A DNA stretch of 64,000 nt from Antennarius striatus (taxonomy: Eukaryota; Chordata; Actinopteri; Lophiiformes; Antennariidae). The stretch lies in contig NC_090785.1 of the NCBI RefSeq assembly GCF_040054535.1, positions 17,156,001 to 17,220,000 of the forward strand, read 5' to 3'. Below are positions 1 to 12,010 of the stretch, one piece after another (the first letter of the stretch is position 1; the number at the start of each line of letters is the position of its first letter). The notes under the pieces were generated by a model that saw nothing but the letters and a program-made list of their open reading frames with translations, made no database searches and was not told the DNA's origin. Position numbers and translations under genes: made by a program.

Positions 1-76
1 CTGGTAAAGGCTCCAGCAATCCCGCGACCTGCAACAGCGGAAGAAGTGAGTACTGAAGATGAATGAATGAATGATT
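1..76 (+). repeat. 3' end of a GATG-tailed teleost interspersed repeat
   Basis: The window opens inside a copy of a very common fish repeat. The words 'ggctccagcaatcccgcgac' and 'agcggaagaagtga', followed by a (GAAT)n tail at 60-73, match the 3' end of this family as I remember it. Other copies in this window lie at 9428-9730, 32636-32800 and 40571-40728. Only the 3' end is present because the window starts here. The short open frame across it is not a gene. Confidence 0.6.
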
Positions 77-79
77 GGT

Positions 80-2200
80 GGTGTTACTACTAGATACAGT
101 TTCTAATAATGCATTATGTTTTCTATTATATTATTTGATGAAAGTTTTATTTACAGTAAATTAATAATCTGTAAAGGAGCCATTAACTGTAGCTCTCTGA
201 TAAACACCTATGAATGTACCACATATATTAGAGTTAGGGGACGGGACGGTGAGCCATTTTCCCAGTTCTTCCATCAGACATGACGTTACACGAGTACAGC
301 ATGAATATACTGTAGTAGCTATAGTTCTGACAACCAGCCAACACAATGGCTGCCATGGACCCACTGTATAGCCACATGATGAGGTTTGCATAATGATTGC
401 ATGCAGAAATACAAATGGATAGAGTTTAAGGGTGTTGCCTTTCTGAAACAAGTACCTGATCTTTAACATATGTAGTCAGCTATTTTTATAATCAGTACAG
501 AGTTGTACAAGGAAAAGATGTTAATGACTCGTGCTATTAAGGGGAACATATTGTGCAATAAACAGACAACAGCTGTTAACAGACTGATCTTAGACTATCC
601 TGCACAGAGAAACAGCAAAGAAATCATAAACTTTATTCGGAGAATGAGCTGAATACACGGCAACTTCGCAAATTCTGTGTTGTTATTCGAAATAGGGCAA
701 GGTTTGTTTTCATTATGGCTTAAGCTGTAAAGATAATTCAGAAGTAAGATAAGATAAATGTTTTCTTGAACACAGATTGATCTGTTAAGAACAGCACCCA
801 GCATACGTAAGGTACAGTACATACATAGGTTGTCAGCCACACACCAAATATCATCAGTCATCCACAGCAGAACTGACCAATGTAAATGCATCAGACTGCC
901 AACGTCCAAAAGGATTGTGCAATTTCTTCATACATTATATAATATAAACATGTGTAACTGTATATGCAGCCTTTATAATATATACAGAATTACTGAAGAA
1001 TTGCAGGGATTTATGTGTAGTTTTACCGTTTCTATGGTTAAACCATTAAATGCAAATGAGCAAAGTAGCAGGTGCTTAACTCTGTTTTTGCAACATTTTA
1101 ATAACTTCAGTATAGCCCTTTACTAGTCCTCCACAACAGGAGCTTAAACAGTCTCAAACTGAGGATGAAATATAATCTAGTGTCATCTAAAAAACAAGCC
1201 TTTAATGTAAAAGCACAGCACTGATCAAATAATCAAATACAGTATACACATTTTTAATTGAACATTTTACTTGGGTATTCAACAAATGTCTATATAGACA
1301 TATATGTCTATTGAACTAGTTGAATTCCTGCAATGCAAGTGTTTAAGTAAATGAAATGCAAGTGTAGTTTTGTAAGTGTGCTCATGTTTGATACTTCACT
1401 GCAGCACCTGCCCCCTCCTGATGTTGTGTGTTAGAGTGTCTGTTTACACCGTCACCCAGGCAATTCACCCTCAGCATGTACTAACAGCTCTGACAGGGGC
1501 AGATGACAAAAATAGACCATCGTCCACTATCTCTCCCCCAACTCTCTTACAGGGAATGTGGAAGGGGAGTGGGGAGTGTGAAGGAGATGAAAAGGGGGAA
1601 TATAATGCTTATGTAAAAGGGCAGTTAGGCAAGTTTACCAGAGTTCATATAGGAGGCTGGCTGTCTGGAGTGAAGCTGTTTACACCACTGCAAGCCTGGA
1701 AACATCAGGGAAACATTTCATGGAAGCACTGACGACAAGTCGTTTATTGCTTTCTGAGTTGATGGTCAAAGTTTTGACGAGGAGCAAGCAGAACCTTTTG
1801 CCAAATTAATTTCAGACAATTATTTTTCACTAAGCATTACCACTGAATTTTTTTTTTCATTTCTAAATTACATATAATTATACTCTGTGATGTTCACAGT
1901 ATAACAACATGATGATTTATATGCATGCAAAAAAGTAAGCTATGGATCACTGATTGTACTGAAATAGTACTTTCATGTTGACAATATGTCACTGTCACAA
2001 ACCAAATGATAAAACTAGCAGAAAAGACCTCCACAACTCTGGCCAGTGGAATGTTTCTGTGAACACTTCATGTTTTCTATTTTTATTTATTCAGTTTATT
2101 TATTTATTTCAGGACATATTATTACAGCTTCACCTTCATCACTTTTGCAACATCAACGTCAGAAAAAGGAAGAGAAAAAAAAGGGTTAACGGGTAGAAGC
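80..2200. other. Intergenic stretch, no gene recognised
   Basis: AT-rich DNA with only short open frames, none resembling a known protein and none with a convincing exon structure. A moderately GC-richer stretch at about 1390-1740 has one 118-codon frame, but it has low-complexity composition and no recognisable domain. I see no RNA gene. Confidence 0.5.
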
Positions 2201-3165
2201 CATTTGGCTTTTAAAATTCCCGTCCCCAGAATCAACATCTCTCTCATTACAACACGTTATCAACCAAATTCATACATTAAATGTCACAATTCGCAGTGAT
2301 ATTTTTCACAGGCATAGCACATGTAGTTTAATAAGCCATAACAACCTGAGATATTGACGATCATTTACGTCAAAAGCATAACCTTGCAAAGTCAAGTTTT
2401 TAAAAGCTTTTTTAAAAGCAGATAGAGTTCCTAGACTTCTAACTTCATTGTCCAGTTTGTTCCAAAGTTTGACACCAGTAAAAGATAATAAAAATGTTTT
2501 TAATGTAGTTTCTTCTGTAAAAATGTTGTGTTTCCTCTCAGTTGATAGCTGGATTCATTCATCTGAATTTGTCCTAATATATTTTGTGGTAAACAATTAT
2601 TGGCTGATTTATACATGAGTTTAGCAGTTCTATAGTTTATGATTTCATGTATTTTCAGTAGTTTAGATTTAATGAATAATTGATTTGTGTGAGCTTATTA
2701 ATGTGGAAAGCCACAATGGGGATAATTCTTATGGCTCTTTGGGTCAAAAATAGAGGTTGTAAACTATTTTTGTATGCATTTTCCCACACCTCAGCTCAGT
2801 AATTCAGGTAGGGTAGAACCAATCCAAAATAAATTATATAAAGGACCTTCTGATTCAATAGTTTTAGAGTTTTCCATAGTATAGACACACTTCTGGCTAG
2901 TTTCTTTTGCACCTGTCTTGTATGAGGTTTCTATGATCACCTCTACCATTTTGTATTCAGCAACCAGTTCAATATTTACTTCATTCACCATGATATTAAT
3001 ATTGTGTTTGCAGCTTTTATTTCCCAAATAACATATATTTAGTTTTTGTTAGATTCAGTGATAATTCATTTATATCAAAACATAATTGCAGCTTGGCCAA
3101 TTCCTCATTTACTGTCTGGGCTAATGTATATACTGTATATCATCTCCTTTGCATAGTTATATAGT
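2200..3165 (-). mobile_element. Degenerate LINE reverse-transcriptase remnant
   Basis: Read on the minus strand, this stretch gives broken pieces of the C-terminal half of a non-LTR retrotransposon reverse transcriptase. In order from about 3120 down to 2390 they are: a piece with NEELAKLQ...LSLNLTKTKYMLFG; a piece with NINIMVNEVNIELV; a piece with YLNY/WG-like and RAIRIIP-like remnants followed by HTNQLFIKSKLLKIHEI; and a terminal piece with TGVKLWNKLDNEVRSL and AFKKAFKNL. These blocks and their order are typical of the RT thumb and tail of jockey/CR1/L2-like LINEs. Stops and frameshifts interrupt it throughout, so it is a dead fossil. The exact clade cannot be fixed by eye. One 78-codon open frame (2791-3027) is part of this relic and is not a host gene. 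Confidence 0.7.
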
Positions 3166-3399
3166 CTCTTTTAAAAGCTAAACAATTATTGTAAATATAT
3201 TGTAATTGTAGAAACCTTCCCTGAATTTCTCTTTTGACTTTACATCAAAGTTGTGTGGGCAATTATTCACAGACTATCTTTAACACATATAAAGTGGATG
3301 TCATGTTCTCTGCAGACTGAAATTGATTTCACATTCATTCTGTACATCACGGACTATTTTCCTGTCTTTAGACTTGTATTCACAGCGATGACAATGTCA

Positions 3400-5780
3400 A
3401 TGAATAATGTCAATGAAGTCCATGACTATTTTATCAAGAAAGATTTTTTTTAAATTTACCCTTCAGGCCCTTCACCTATTGTTGTAGTAGTCTCCACTGG
3501 TTGTCATTGATCCACTCAGTCATAACGGGTCAGGCGCTGAGTAGGTATGCATAAGGAAATGTTTTTTAGACAATGTGTTCATTGTGTTCAATGTGTTCAA
3601 TGTGCTGCTAAATGTGTAGAGATGGTCATTTCAACAGAAAACCTTGCTACACCCATTTTCTGACATCATAGCTACTGGTTATTTATCAAATTTTGCAGTA
3701 TAGTCATCCATTTTCCTGAATGTCTCTCATAATTTATTCATAAATGTATAAATGTGTGGGGAGGAACTGGATGGTCAAATTTTTGCAAGTATCATATCAA
3801 GTTTAAATTCCTTCAAATCGACATCTAAATCTAAATGTTGCTTTGAGTGAGGTGTCCTGTAAATGTACTTCCAGAGAGTCATTAATCCTACCTGTTAGGT
3901 ATTTTTTTCACAAGAATATTTTGTTGCTTAGCCAAGGAGACTTCAGGTAGGGACATGCCTCCTCTCCATCTTTATTTGGTGAATTATTCTTTCCTTTTCA
4001 ATGTCTCCTGGCAGCTGAACTTGGTCTCACATGTGCTTTAATGCAAACACACATATACTAAAATAATGAATGCAGCTTCAGTTGGCACATTTTGTCAAAA
4101 CAAGCAAGAGTGTATAATCTGTAGAAAACATCTACAGAATCACTGTGATACCTTATCACCTGTATTGCTGTGCCTGCATGTCCTGTCTGGGTACTTTTCA
4201 CAGTAAGATTGTGACATGCAGCAAGTTTTGTAGTCATAAAAAAAATCAAGAATGAAAATAAATACACATGTAAACACGCTCTCAGCCTTTTTATAAAAAG
4301 GAGACCATCAGAGCTTGTTCGCCAGAGGTCAGTCATTCGTTTTTAGAAGCTTGCCAGTATCTGCAAGGCCATGAGACTGGAACAGCTGAGCTGATTGACC
4401 CACATCATTAAATCACATGCTGCCTGACACAGAGGGGCCTGCTTACATTTTCTCTCTTGATTAAGGAAGACATATCTTAAGATATGATCAGCACTAAAAT
4501 AAATGTTTATGCCACATCTGCTTCAACATATATGATATGTAAATCAATAGTTACATGTTTATGATAACTGTCTGGTCAATACCAGCTGGTGTCGCACCCC
4601 ACTCCCACATTGCAGATTGCTTTTGGTATGTCTAGCCTTTGTATAGCAGCTGCCCTCATTCCTTACAGCCGGGCCTGCTCCTCTATTCAGCCTCCCTAAT
4701 CTCCAGTTGAGTGTCTGGTACAAGTGGTCATACTTAGCCCTGACCCTGGTCATAGCTGGAGAGGCTGAATGCACAACGCTCGTCGGTCTGGTGCTCTTCA
4801 GCCTTTCAACAACGTGTTAATGGTGCACTTTTAATTCCCTCTGTTTGTTTCGAAATAATGGGGGGGGAGGTTACCAGTCATGTGTGTCAGATAACCATCT
4901 ATTAAGATATTTCACACTGTTCAATAATTTAACAGTATCATGAACCTGAAATTATTTTGAGCAATGAGAAAAGAAGTGTGACCTAAATCCTAACATTTTA
5001 ACCCAGGGAACTTACTTCACAGTTGAACCCTTTGGTGCATATTCTCAAAGGTTTTATGCTCATTATCATTTTTAATTGTCACATATAACCTTGTTCTGTA
5101 TTTATGGTCTGTAAGTATGCCCTCTATTCTGTGCTCTTCTCTGGTAAAACTTAATGGAAATGATAATTGCTGGACACATTCCTTTAATTAAAACGATTTT
5201 TGGTATATATCTAATATACACTTCTAGCGTATTTGAAGCTTTTTGAACTGGAAAATGCTGTTTTGTATTTTGTGATAGTCCAGAACCTGAAGATATTCGA
5301 AAAAGAGACTGTAATGATGAAGCAGATATAAATGTCTTAAAACTAACATTTGAAATGCCATCACATAGACGGCACCACCTTTGACCCATCTTTGCTCTGT
5401 CAGTCCATGCATGCATTTTCTATCTCATTCAATTTGATGCACATTTCTGAGGCTACATGTTTTTCTACTACCATTCATATAGTTAGACCCATCGACTTTT
5501 CTAAAGATCAGTAGATGAATTGATCAGGAATTAGCCCTGTATTACATGGACTTATGAGAAGTCATGTTGGAAAAGATTAACCTTCATCATCTGATGACGG
5601 AAACATCAAACGGAGCCAAAAGATGGCAGATTAATGGAGGCGGACATGGACCAAGAGTGCATGACATTTCCAAATTTTTAAAATTACCTTTGAGCTCATA
5701 TAGGAAATACTAAGAATACTATAGTTCTGAACTATGATCCCAATTGACTGTTCTAGTACAATGTTCAATGACAAAATAAC
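3400..5780. other. Intergenic stretch, no gene recognised
   Basis: I see no supportable exon. A GC-richer minus-strand frame at 4559-4774 has no recognisable domain and no clear splice partners, so it is not called. A short tandem array of a 10-base unit close to TTCAATGTGT lies at about 3575-3608. The right edge is the 3' end of eif4ebp3l. Confidence 0.45.
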
Positions 5781-5803
5781 ACACACCACTACAGTCAACA
5801 GCC

Positions 5804-5809
5804 TTTATT
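5804..5809 (-). terminator. eif4ebp3l: Poly(A) signal of eif4ebp3l
   Basis: AATAAA on the minus strand (TTTATT on plus), about 505 bases beyond the stop codon of eif4ebp3l. It would give a 3' UTR of roughly 0.5 kb. The choice of this signal is inferred from position and from the absence of a nearer hexamer in an obvious context. Confidence 0.55.
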
Positions 5810-6314
5810 GAAATTATTCACATTTCTTCTCTCCCTCCATAAAAAACAGTAGGCCTTCACTCCCAGTAACAGGAGAAATGAGTTTGCCTATCAAAGAAAG
5901 TTAGCCATCCTGTTCGGGGAAAATACAACAAAACTGATGCCTGCAGTGAAGAACTCTACGTGTCGGAAATGTAATATATTCCCCCCCAACTTAAAAAAAA
6001 TCGGCTATATAGTACACCTGTATTATATACAAATATAAAAAAGGTAAATCAAAATGGATTTTTTTCAATCCTCTTTTAGCTCTTATGTGAGTGAGCCACC
6101 AAAACCAACCTTTCACTTCCATTTATTTCCCTGACATTATGTAGTCAGTCACAGATGCCCTATAATTCTCCAACTTTTCTAGTGTCTGGTTCCTCACAAA
6201 GCTTCCATTTAAAAAAAAAAGATGGAAAAAAGCTTTATATGTAATGCATTACAGTCATTAATGACCTTGGAGCTGTTTTAACTAGTAACTCTCCACAGGA
6301 GGTAATACTGGGAT

Positions 6315-8567
6315 TCAGATGTCCATCTCAAACTGGTTGTCATCTGTTGAGAGACAGAAGAAAAGGTTCTAAGATTTAAAAAATAGCAACATATTTAACA
6401 ATCAGCTGTCATCTAATGTTTTTATTTGAATCACTAACACACACCCTAATAAATAACAGCCACAATGACAAAGTACAAACACTGTTAATGCATTCATAAA
6501 TGGTAAGAATAAAAAACTATTGTACTGGCGAAGATCACAAATCCAAGCCCCATGACATGTTCTTTGTTTTACAACAACCTAAGCAAGGGACCGGAGGAAA
6601 AAAATAGGTCAATATTAATCCCTGAAGGTCTTTAGGTTGACAGTAGGAATGGAAAGGATTGACTAATGGTTGAACGTTGCTCATTAATAAATAGTTGTTT
6701 GAACTCTGGACCAAAACAGATGGTCATACTGGCACAAGACACCCATAAGAGAACCATGGGTAAAAGGTGGTTCTTTATCTCCACAACATTAAAGGTTTGT
6801 ATTAGACAATAAATAAAGGTTACATTTACCTGCCATGTCCTTCTCTTCCTCCTCAGCTTCCTCTTTGAGATCCTGCAATTTCCCCATAGGGTGTGTAGCA
6901 GGTACTGTTACCCCTGGGATCTGGGGCAGACAGCATGGCGGAGTCCGGGCAAGAGGAGAGTTTCGACAATCCAACAGAAACTTCCTGTCATAGATGATGC
7001 GAGTACCTGTGTCAGACAGAAAAAAGTAATATGATGTTTGAGCTGCAGTAAACATTAATAAATAAAAAAAGGCTTTAATGATGAATGACAATGACAAATA
7101 CGGACATATCCAATGATCAAAATGGGTCCAATGAGGGCCCATACATGTTTGCAAGCTGCTCATCAACACAACAGAGTGGATCTGAAGGGAAAAGGAGGAT
7201 TGTCAGTGCACACACAGGGGCGGGGTGAGGGCGGCCGCTGCAGTGACTTCTAGGAAAATGCAGCACAAAACATTCCGTCGTTGAAACGAGAGGCTTTGAG
7301 ATTAGAGCCACATGTTTTGCTATTTAATGTCCAAGACAGATGCATCACGATGAGGGGGCAGTGATTTTCCACTGAAACCATGCAGTTTGCCTCATTTAAA
7401 CTTGACTTGGCATGTCTCTTGTCTGTCACCAACTGGATGTCTGCCAGCTATAAGCAAAATACAGAGTCATGAAGGCCGTTTCGAGATATGTTTGAGCAGG
7501 ATGTGACCGAGTAAAGCACTGGTCAGCTTGTTGGAGATTGAACTGTTCTGTACAACAACAGTCTAAACTTTCGAAAAGGAAAAACATTTTATGTAATAAC
7601 CAGGACAAAGGGGAAGCAAAGCACAGAGAGAGAGAGAGGGAGAGAGCGTGATGGGAGGGGACTGGAATGTAATCTATAGAACAAGCAAAGCACTGCAGGG
7701 CAACTGTAGAGCTGAGCTGTGACACATGGCAGGACCCCCCAGGACAGTGGAAATGTGTTCAAATGGAAGGCATTGCAATTTCCTGTGTTGTGAAGTGGAG
7801 ACAATTAGTGACACAAATAAAACATACCACTCACATTTGCAGACATATGCCTTCCCTCCTCTAAACCTGTACATAATGTTCCAACTGTGAACACACAGCA
7901 GAGGACAGCCTCCAACTCGTACACCACTCCAGAGGCCAATCATTTTACTGCCATGCATCTATGCATCCATAATGATTTTTTTTTTAAGTCTTTAAACTTC
8001 AGTGTTTTGGTTGCAGCAGTAAAAGACCACGTGGTCAGACATGGGAGTGTTTGTCCACATTGTGCAAAGCTGGTGCAGATCAAATATGGTTCTACAAACA
8101 GCAGTGGAAAGATACTGGCAACATAGGTATATGAATTACTGTAAAACCAGGAGTAAAGACGTTCCGTTCAGGGTGATTTTGTTTTTTTTAACACAAAATA
8201 AACGATTATTCTATAGTATTAGCCAGAGTTACATTGTGTTGTACATACTCCAAAAAGTTTCATCAGCTGTTTTAGGCACGTGGATTGTATTGTCTGGAGA
8301 TTCTCGCGAGAATCTGTGAGAAGTTAGTATTTTTATTTATTTATTTTGTTCGGTTAAATTGTATATTATAAAATAAAATGATAAAATAGCTTTTTTTGGG
8401 CTTTTTTTTCTAAACTCAAAAGGTGTATTATTACCTCCGGGCGTAGTGGAGAAGAGGGTCCCCCCAGGAGTCTGGCTGTAACAGTCGGGCAGCTGGGACC
8501 AGTCCTTCAGGGTAAGCACCCTGGTCGGGATGGGGCAACTTTTCACTTCTTTTGTTCCAGTCGACAT
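6315..8567 (-). CDS. eif4ebp3l: Eukaryotic translation initiation factor 4E-binding protein 3-like
   Basis: Three coding exons on minus: 8567-8435, 7006-6830, 6343-6315; 112 aa, all junctions GT/AG and in frame. The product is a small, mostly disordered repressor that binds eIF4E and blocks cap-dependent translation until TORC1 phosphorylates it. Seen in the sequence: two TPGGT motifs (the priming phosphorylation sites) at the exon 1/2 boundary; the eIF4E-binding motif YDRKFLL (YxxxxL-phi) in exon 2; and the C-terminal TOS motif FEMDI, which recruits Raptor. The stretch [13 protein letters not shown] fits 4E-BP3 better than 4E-BP1 or 4E-BP2. The start MSTGTKEVK was chosen by homology; an in-frame upstream ATG at 8609 would add 14 residues. 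The final exon codes for only nine residues, as in the family. The 3-like paralogue name is inferred from the N-terminal sequence. Confidence 0.93.
8298..8315. promoter_or_regulatory. 18-bp perfect palindrome containing TCTCGCGAGA
   Basis: The sequence agattctcgcgagaatct equals its own reverse complement. Its core TCTCGCGAGA (8302-8311) is the known palindromic vertebrate promoter element. It lies in intron 1 of eif4ebp3l, about 120 bases downstream of the first coding exon, in otherwise AT-rich DNA. A regulatory role is inferred. Confidence 0.6.
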
Positions 8568-8900
8568 GCTAGACTTTACGTAGACGCTGCTGTTGACGGA
8601 GTAGGACAAGTTGTAAAACTCCTCAAATTAACTCGGCGATAAATGTGACTCCAAAGTTGCAGATGTTCAAAACTGTGACTTGTAAAAGTTATGGCGTTCG
8701 TCTCTACAAGTCGCCAGGCCGAGCTGCCATGTGCTGTCTGTGCAGTTCGTGTGACGGTAGCAGCAGCGCCCACAGCTGTAGCAGCACCTCGTGATGTTTT
8801 TGTACAGCAGCTACGACACACGTGGGGTATCGGCCATGTGGTGCGAATGTTTTCCTCTAAAAGACAGTCCGTGGGGGCGGGAGTAATAGCGACGCAGTTA
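8568..8900 (-). promoter_or_regulatory. eif4ebp3l: Probable 5' UTR and promoter of eif4ebp3l
   Basis: The DNA directly upstream of the eif4ebp3l start is richer in G+C and CpG than its surroundings and contains CAGCAG/CTGCTG-rich text. Overlapping open frames on both strands here look like by-products of this composition. The transcription start cannot be located by eye. Confidence 0.4.
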
Positions 8901-9427
8901 CAAAAAAAAAAAAATCACATTTCAAATGATTTATTGTCAGATGTTCGTTGTTTTCTTTATTAAAGGAATTATCGAAACTCGTCACTATGATATTTTTATA
9001 ACACCTGGGCAAATAATCTGAAAAATGATATGGCAACATTCGATGGTGAACGGTGCAAAAATGTGAATATTGTATATAAAACAATAATAGGCTTAAAACA
9101 CAAATAATGTAATGAAACCCCAAACTCATCCTCTCAGTCATCCAGTTTGATATTCTTGTGAGTCTATTCACTATTCCTTGATGGTAGTTCACGTGATCTC
9201 CACCGTGACTCACTCGACAACACTGCCTCCTGCAGGTCACCCAGTGAGTTACGTCCCATAAAGAGATCAGGCGTTTTGTATGTAGGAGTTTGAACCGTAT
9301 TCACAGACAGACATAAAAAACACACAGAAAACATTATACATTATACATTATACAAACAGTTTCCAAAAAAGATGACATTTTATGAAATATAAGTAGAAAC
9401 CGTTTAAGAGCCAAAATGTATATTATA

Positions 9428-9730
9428 TGCAGTCAGTCATCTTCAGATTACAACTCCTGTATCTGCCGCAGCGGGTCACGGGGAGCCTACCTGGGCGGCA
9501 TGGGTCATGAGGCGGGGGACACTCTGGGCACAACGCCAGTGCACTGCGGAGCCACACACAAAGACATACAACCATGCATACAAACACTCAATTTGGTACG
9601 GCCAATCAACCTGACGCACATGCTTTTGGAGTTGCCAGACTATTTGTGAACTTCGCAAATAGCAGGACTCGAACCCGGGTCCGCCGTGTTGTGAGGCAGC
9701 AGCACTAACCACTGCGCCACCGTACCGCCC
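9428..9730 (-). repeat. Full-length tRNA-headed GATG-tailed repeat
   Basis: On the minus strand this starts with GGGCGGTACGGTGGCGCAG and carries a perfect pol III A box (TGGCGCAGTGG, 9719-9709) and B box (GGTTCGAGTCC, 9675-9665). The family body follows (a GTGTCCCCCGCCTC block, then GTGACCCGCTGCGGCAGATA), ending in a GATGACTGACTG tail. It is the most complete copy of this family in the window. The open frames on it are not genes. Confidence 0.75.
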
Positions 9731-10469
9731 ATGATATACAGTTATTTTTCCGGTTACTGGGTCATCTGGCGTGGTTGTACGTGTGCACCGTGTACAAATG
9801 CAAAAAAGGAAAAAATTGATACAGTTTTAAAAAGCTCTGATCGTTTCTGTTGAACGTCACGTTACGTCACTTCGGATATCACCACAATAGTTTGGCTGTA
9901 AATAGATGATTGATTTTTTTTTGCGTGATCAATACCTCATCTAAAACTGTCAAATGGACAGAATGAATCGATCCACACGTCATAGATGGAAGATGCAAGA
10001 TATTCAACTTAAGCCTCTCAGCAGCCTTTTAATGAGTTGCTAAGATAGAATGTGATGATTAGCAAAACAGAGAAGCACTAAATTTAATTGACATCGTAAT
10101 TAAAAGATGCAGAAAATCTGAAGAAATATACTGTGATATACAGTAAATGAAAACTAGTATTCAATGGCCGTGAACTTTGGGCTCTTAGATGGCACTGCAT
10201 TAAAAAAGACAAGATTCTGTGATGGGAACACTGCATGGAGTGAGGAACACCTCTAAAACACATAGTCTGTCGCTGTTGAAACATGTAAAGAGTAAACTGT
10301 ATACGTATAACATGGACCCCAGACACACTTTCATCATAACAGAACCCAAGCTTTAAGATGGGCCATGGCAAAATGGGAAATTGTCCGGTAGTCTTAGGAG
10401 TAAACATTTGAAATTCATTTTGGAAATAATGGATGCCACATACTCTGTGCTTAAGAGGAGCAGGACAGT

Positions 10470-10990
10470 CTAGGTCACATGTCAAACTCAAGGCCCAGGG
10501 GCCAAATGTGACCCGCCGTGTCATTTTATGTGGCGGACAAGAGCATAAAAGGTCAACGAGTCTAAAAATAAATCGGTCAAGTGTGCTTTGACCAAAACTA
10601 CATTTCCCACAATGCAGTAATCAAGCCCATTTTAACACTTACAACAACGTTTTGAACAAAGTTAATGTCTTAACTTGTGTTTGGTGTTATTTTTCTTCAT
10701 TTACTTGGATAGTTTGATCCTTGATGGGTGGAGTTCTGTGGGTTTCATAACCTGACAAAAGTATTTATGTTATAACAGAGCAACAAGGATACGGTATATA
10801 TTTACTCTGTGAAACAAATTTTTGTAACTTGAATAAGTAATGAATTCAGAGTTACTTAACTTTAAGGAGTAGTTTCATATATTTTACATTACCTTGAATT
10901 GCATTTAGTTACATTTATTAGTTACGTCTGGCCCTTTGAGGACAGCCATTATACTGATGTGGCCCTAGGTGAAAATGAGCTATATCAGTG
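10470..10990. mobile_element. hAT-like non-autonomous element, degraded
   Basis: The left end carries 'gtcaaactcaaggccc..ggccaaatgtgacccgcc' and the right end 'ctggccctttgaggacagcc...gatgtggccc..gtgaaaatgag'. These match, from memory, a fish hAT-type MITE whose ends read TGTCAAACTCA inward from both sides. There is no transposase frame. The right terminus has diverged, and a target duplication cannot be confirmed by eye. Confidence 0.45.
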
Positions 10991-11022
10991 TATAGCTCAA
11001 AGGCCAGTATATATGGTGGTAC

Positions 11023-11050
11023 ACACCACGTACATTAGTGTACGTGGTGT
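11023..11050. repeat. Perfect 12-bp hairpin, 4-nt loop
   Basis: acaccacgtaca and tgtacgtggtgt face each other across ttag. The position is intergenic, just right of the hAT-like element. Confidence 0.8.
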
Positions 11051-11864
11051 AACCTGCACATGTAACATGTGTTAAGCTGACTTACCCAAGTCTGAATTAT
11101 TACCAATTAAAGTGTTTAGCATATAATGAAACATAAAATATGAGAAAGGAGACCCCAAACTCCTGAGCACCTGAAATTCTACATCACACAAGGTGAAATC
11201 ACTCCAATTTCACAAGAAGTCAGCTACACTCTTCAGCTTCTAAACACAGTGTAGACTAGAATAGGTCATGAAACCCAGCAGGAGACATGACCTTTTTGTT
11301 TTTGCTGGAATTAAATTCTAAATAATGTTATAATTTTTAAATGCATAAAATCTGTTTCAACATGTGAAATGTTGTCCTGCGGTACTATTTTCCATTACAT
11401 GTGGGGTTTCAATAATTTGCAGTTAAACACTGCTGTTATTTGAAATTAAACCAGCAACCAAACTCCTTTGGAAATGAGGTTGTAGGATCCATACAAATCT
11501 GTATAGTGTTTATATCACCTCAATCTGTTATCCACCTATGTAGTATGTATAACGTCATTCTTCTACATATGTATATTATTTCCAGAATAATTTGTTCATT
11601 GCACTTTAATCTGTATATTCTCATATACCGGTAATCTGTATTCTATGTCCACACAATCTGTATATTATGTCTTTAACCATCCATATTAATCCATATATTA
11701 AGTCTAGCAGTATACCATAGTATGTTTATCACACCAGATCTGTGTATAGGGGTGGCTAAGCAGGAGCTAAGCAGTATTAATTGCATGCTTAAAGACCACC
11801 CTGGGATGCTGTGTTCAGGGGGCCTGTATACTGTTAAAAATACAAACTAAATACAACATATACT

Positions 11865-12010
11865 TCTTCTACATCACCTGTAAAACATTTTTATCTTGTA
11901 TATTTCTGTTTGCTATTAATTGCACTTCTGGTTGGGTGCCAAACAGCTTTTCGTTACCTTATGCTGGGAAATGTGTAATAACAATAAAGTGGAATGTAAT
12001 CTAATCTAAT
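11865..12010 (+). repeat. 3' tail of a retroposon with (TCTAA)n end
   Basis: The text 'attgcacttctggttgggtgcc...ttttcgttacctta...aataacaataaagtggaatgtaatctaatctaat' is a common teleost retroposon 3' end with a TCTAA-type tail. AT-rich DNA to the left (about 11440-11860) may be the rest of its body but is too diverged to call. Confidence 0.55.

Noticed and set aside
1376-1732. 118-codon plus-strand frame in the left flank
   Set aside because: No domain, no splice partners, and composition typical of noncoding DNA.
4559-4774. 71-codon minus-strand frame in GC-richer DNA
   Set aside because: No recognisable protein and no exon context. It could be a conserved noncoding stretch, but nothing in the sequence proves it.
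8576-8963. Overlapping frames on both strands upstream of eif4ebp3l
   Set aside because: They arise from CAG/CTG- and CpG-rich promoter composition; no protein similarity.
9416-9712. Frames on both strands at 9.4-9.7 kb
   Set aside because: They lie wholly in a tRNA-headed repeat.
9665-9719. tRNA gene candidate from intact A and B boxes
   Set aside because: No cloverleaf can be drawn and the flanking text is the dispersed repeat body, so it is a SINE-type head.
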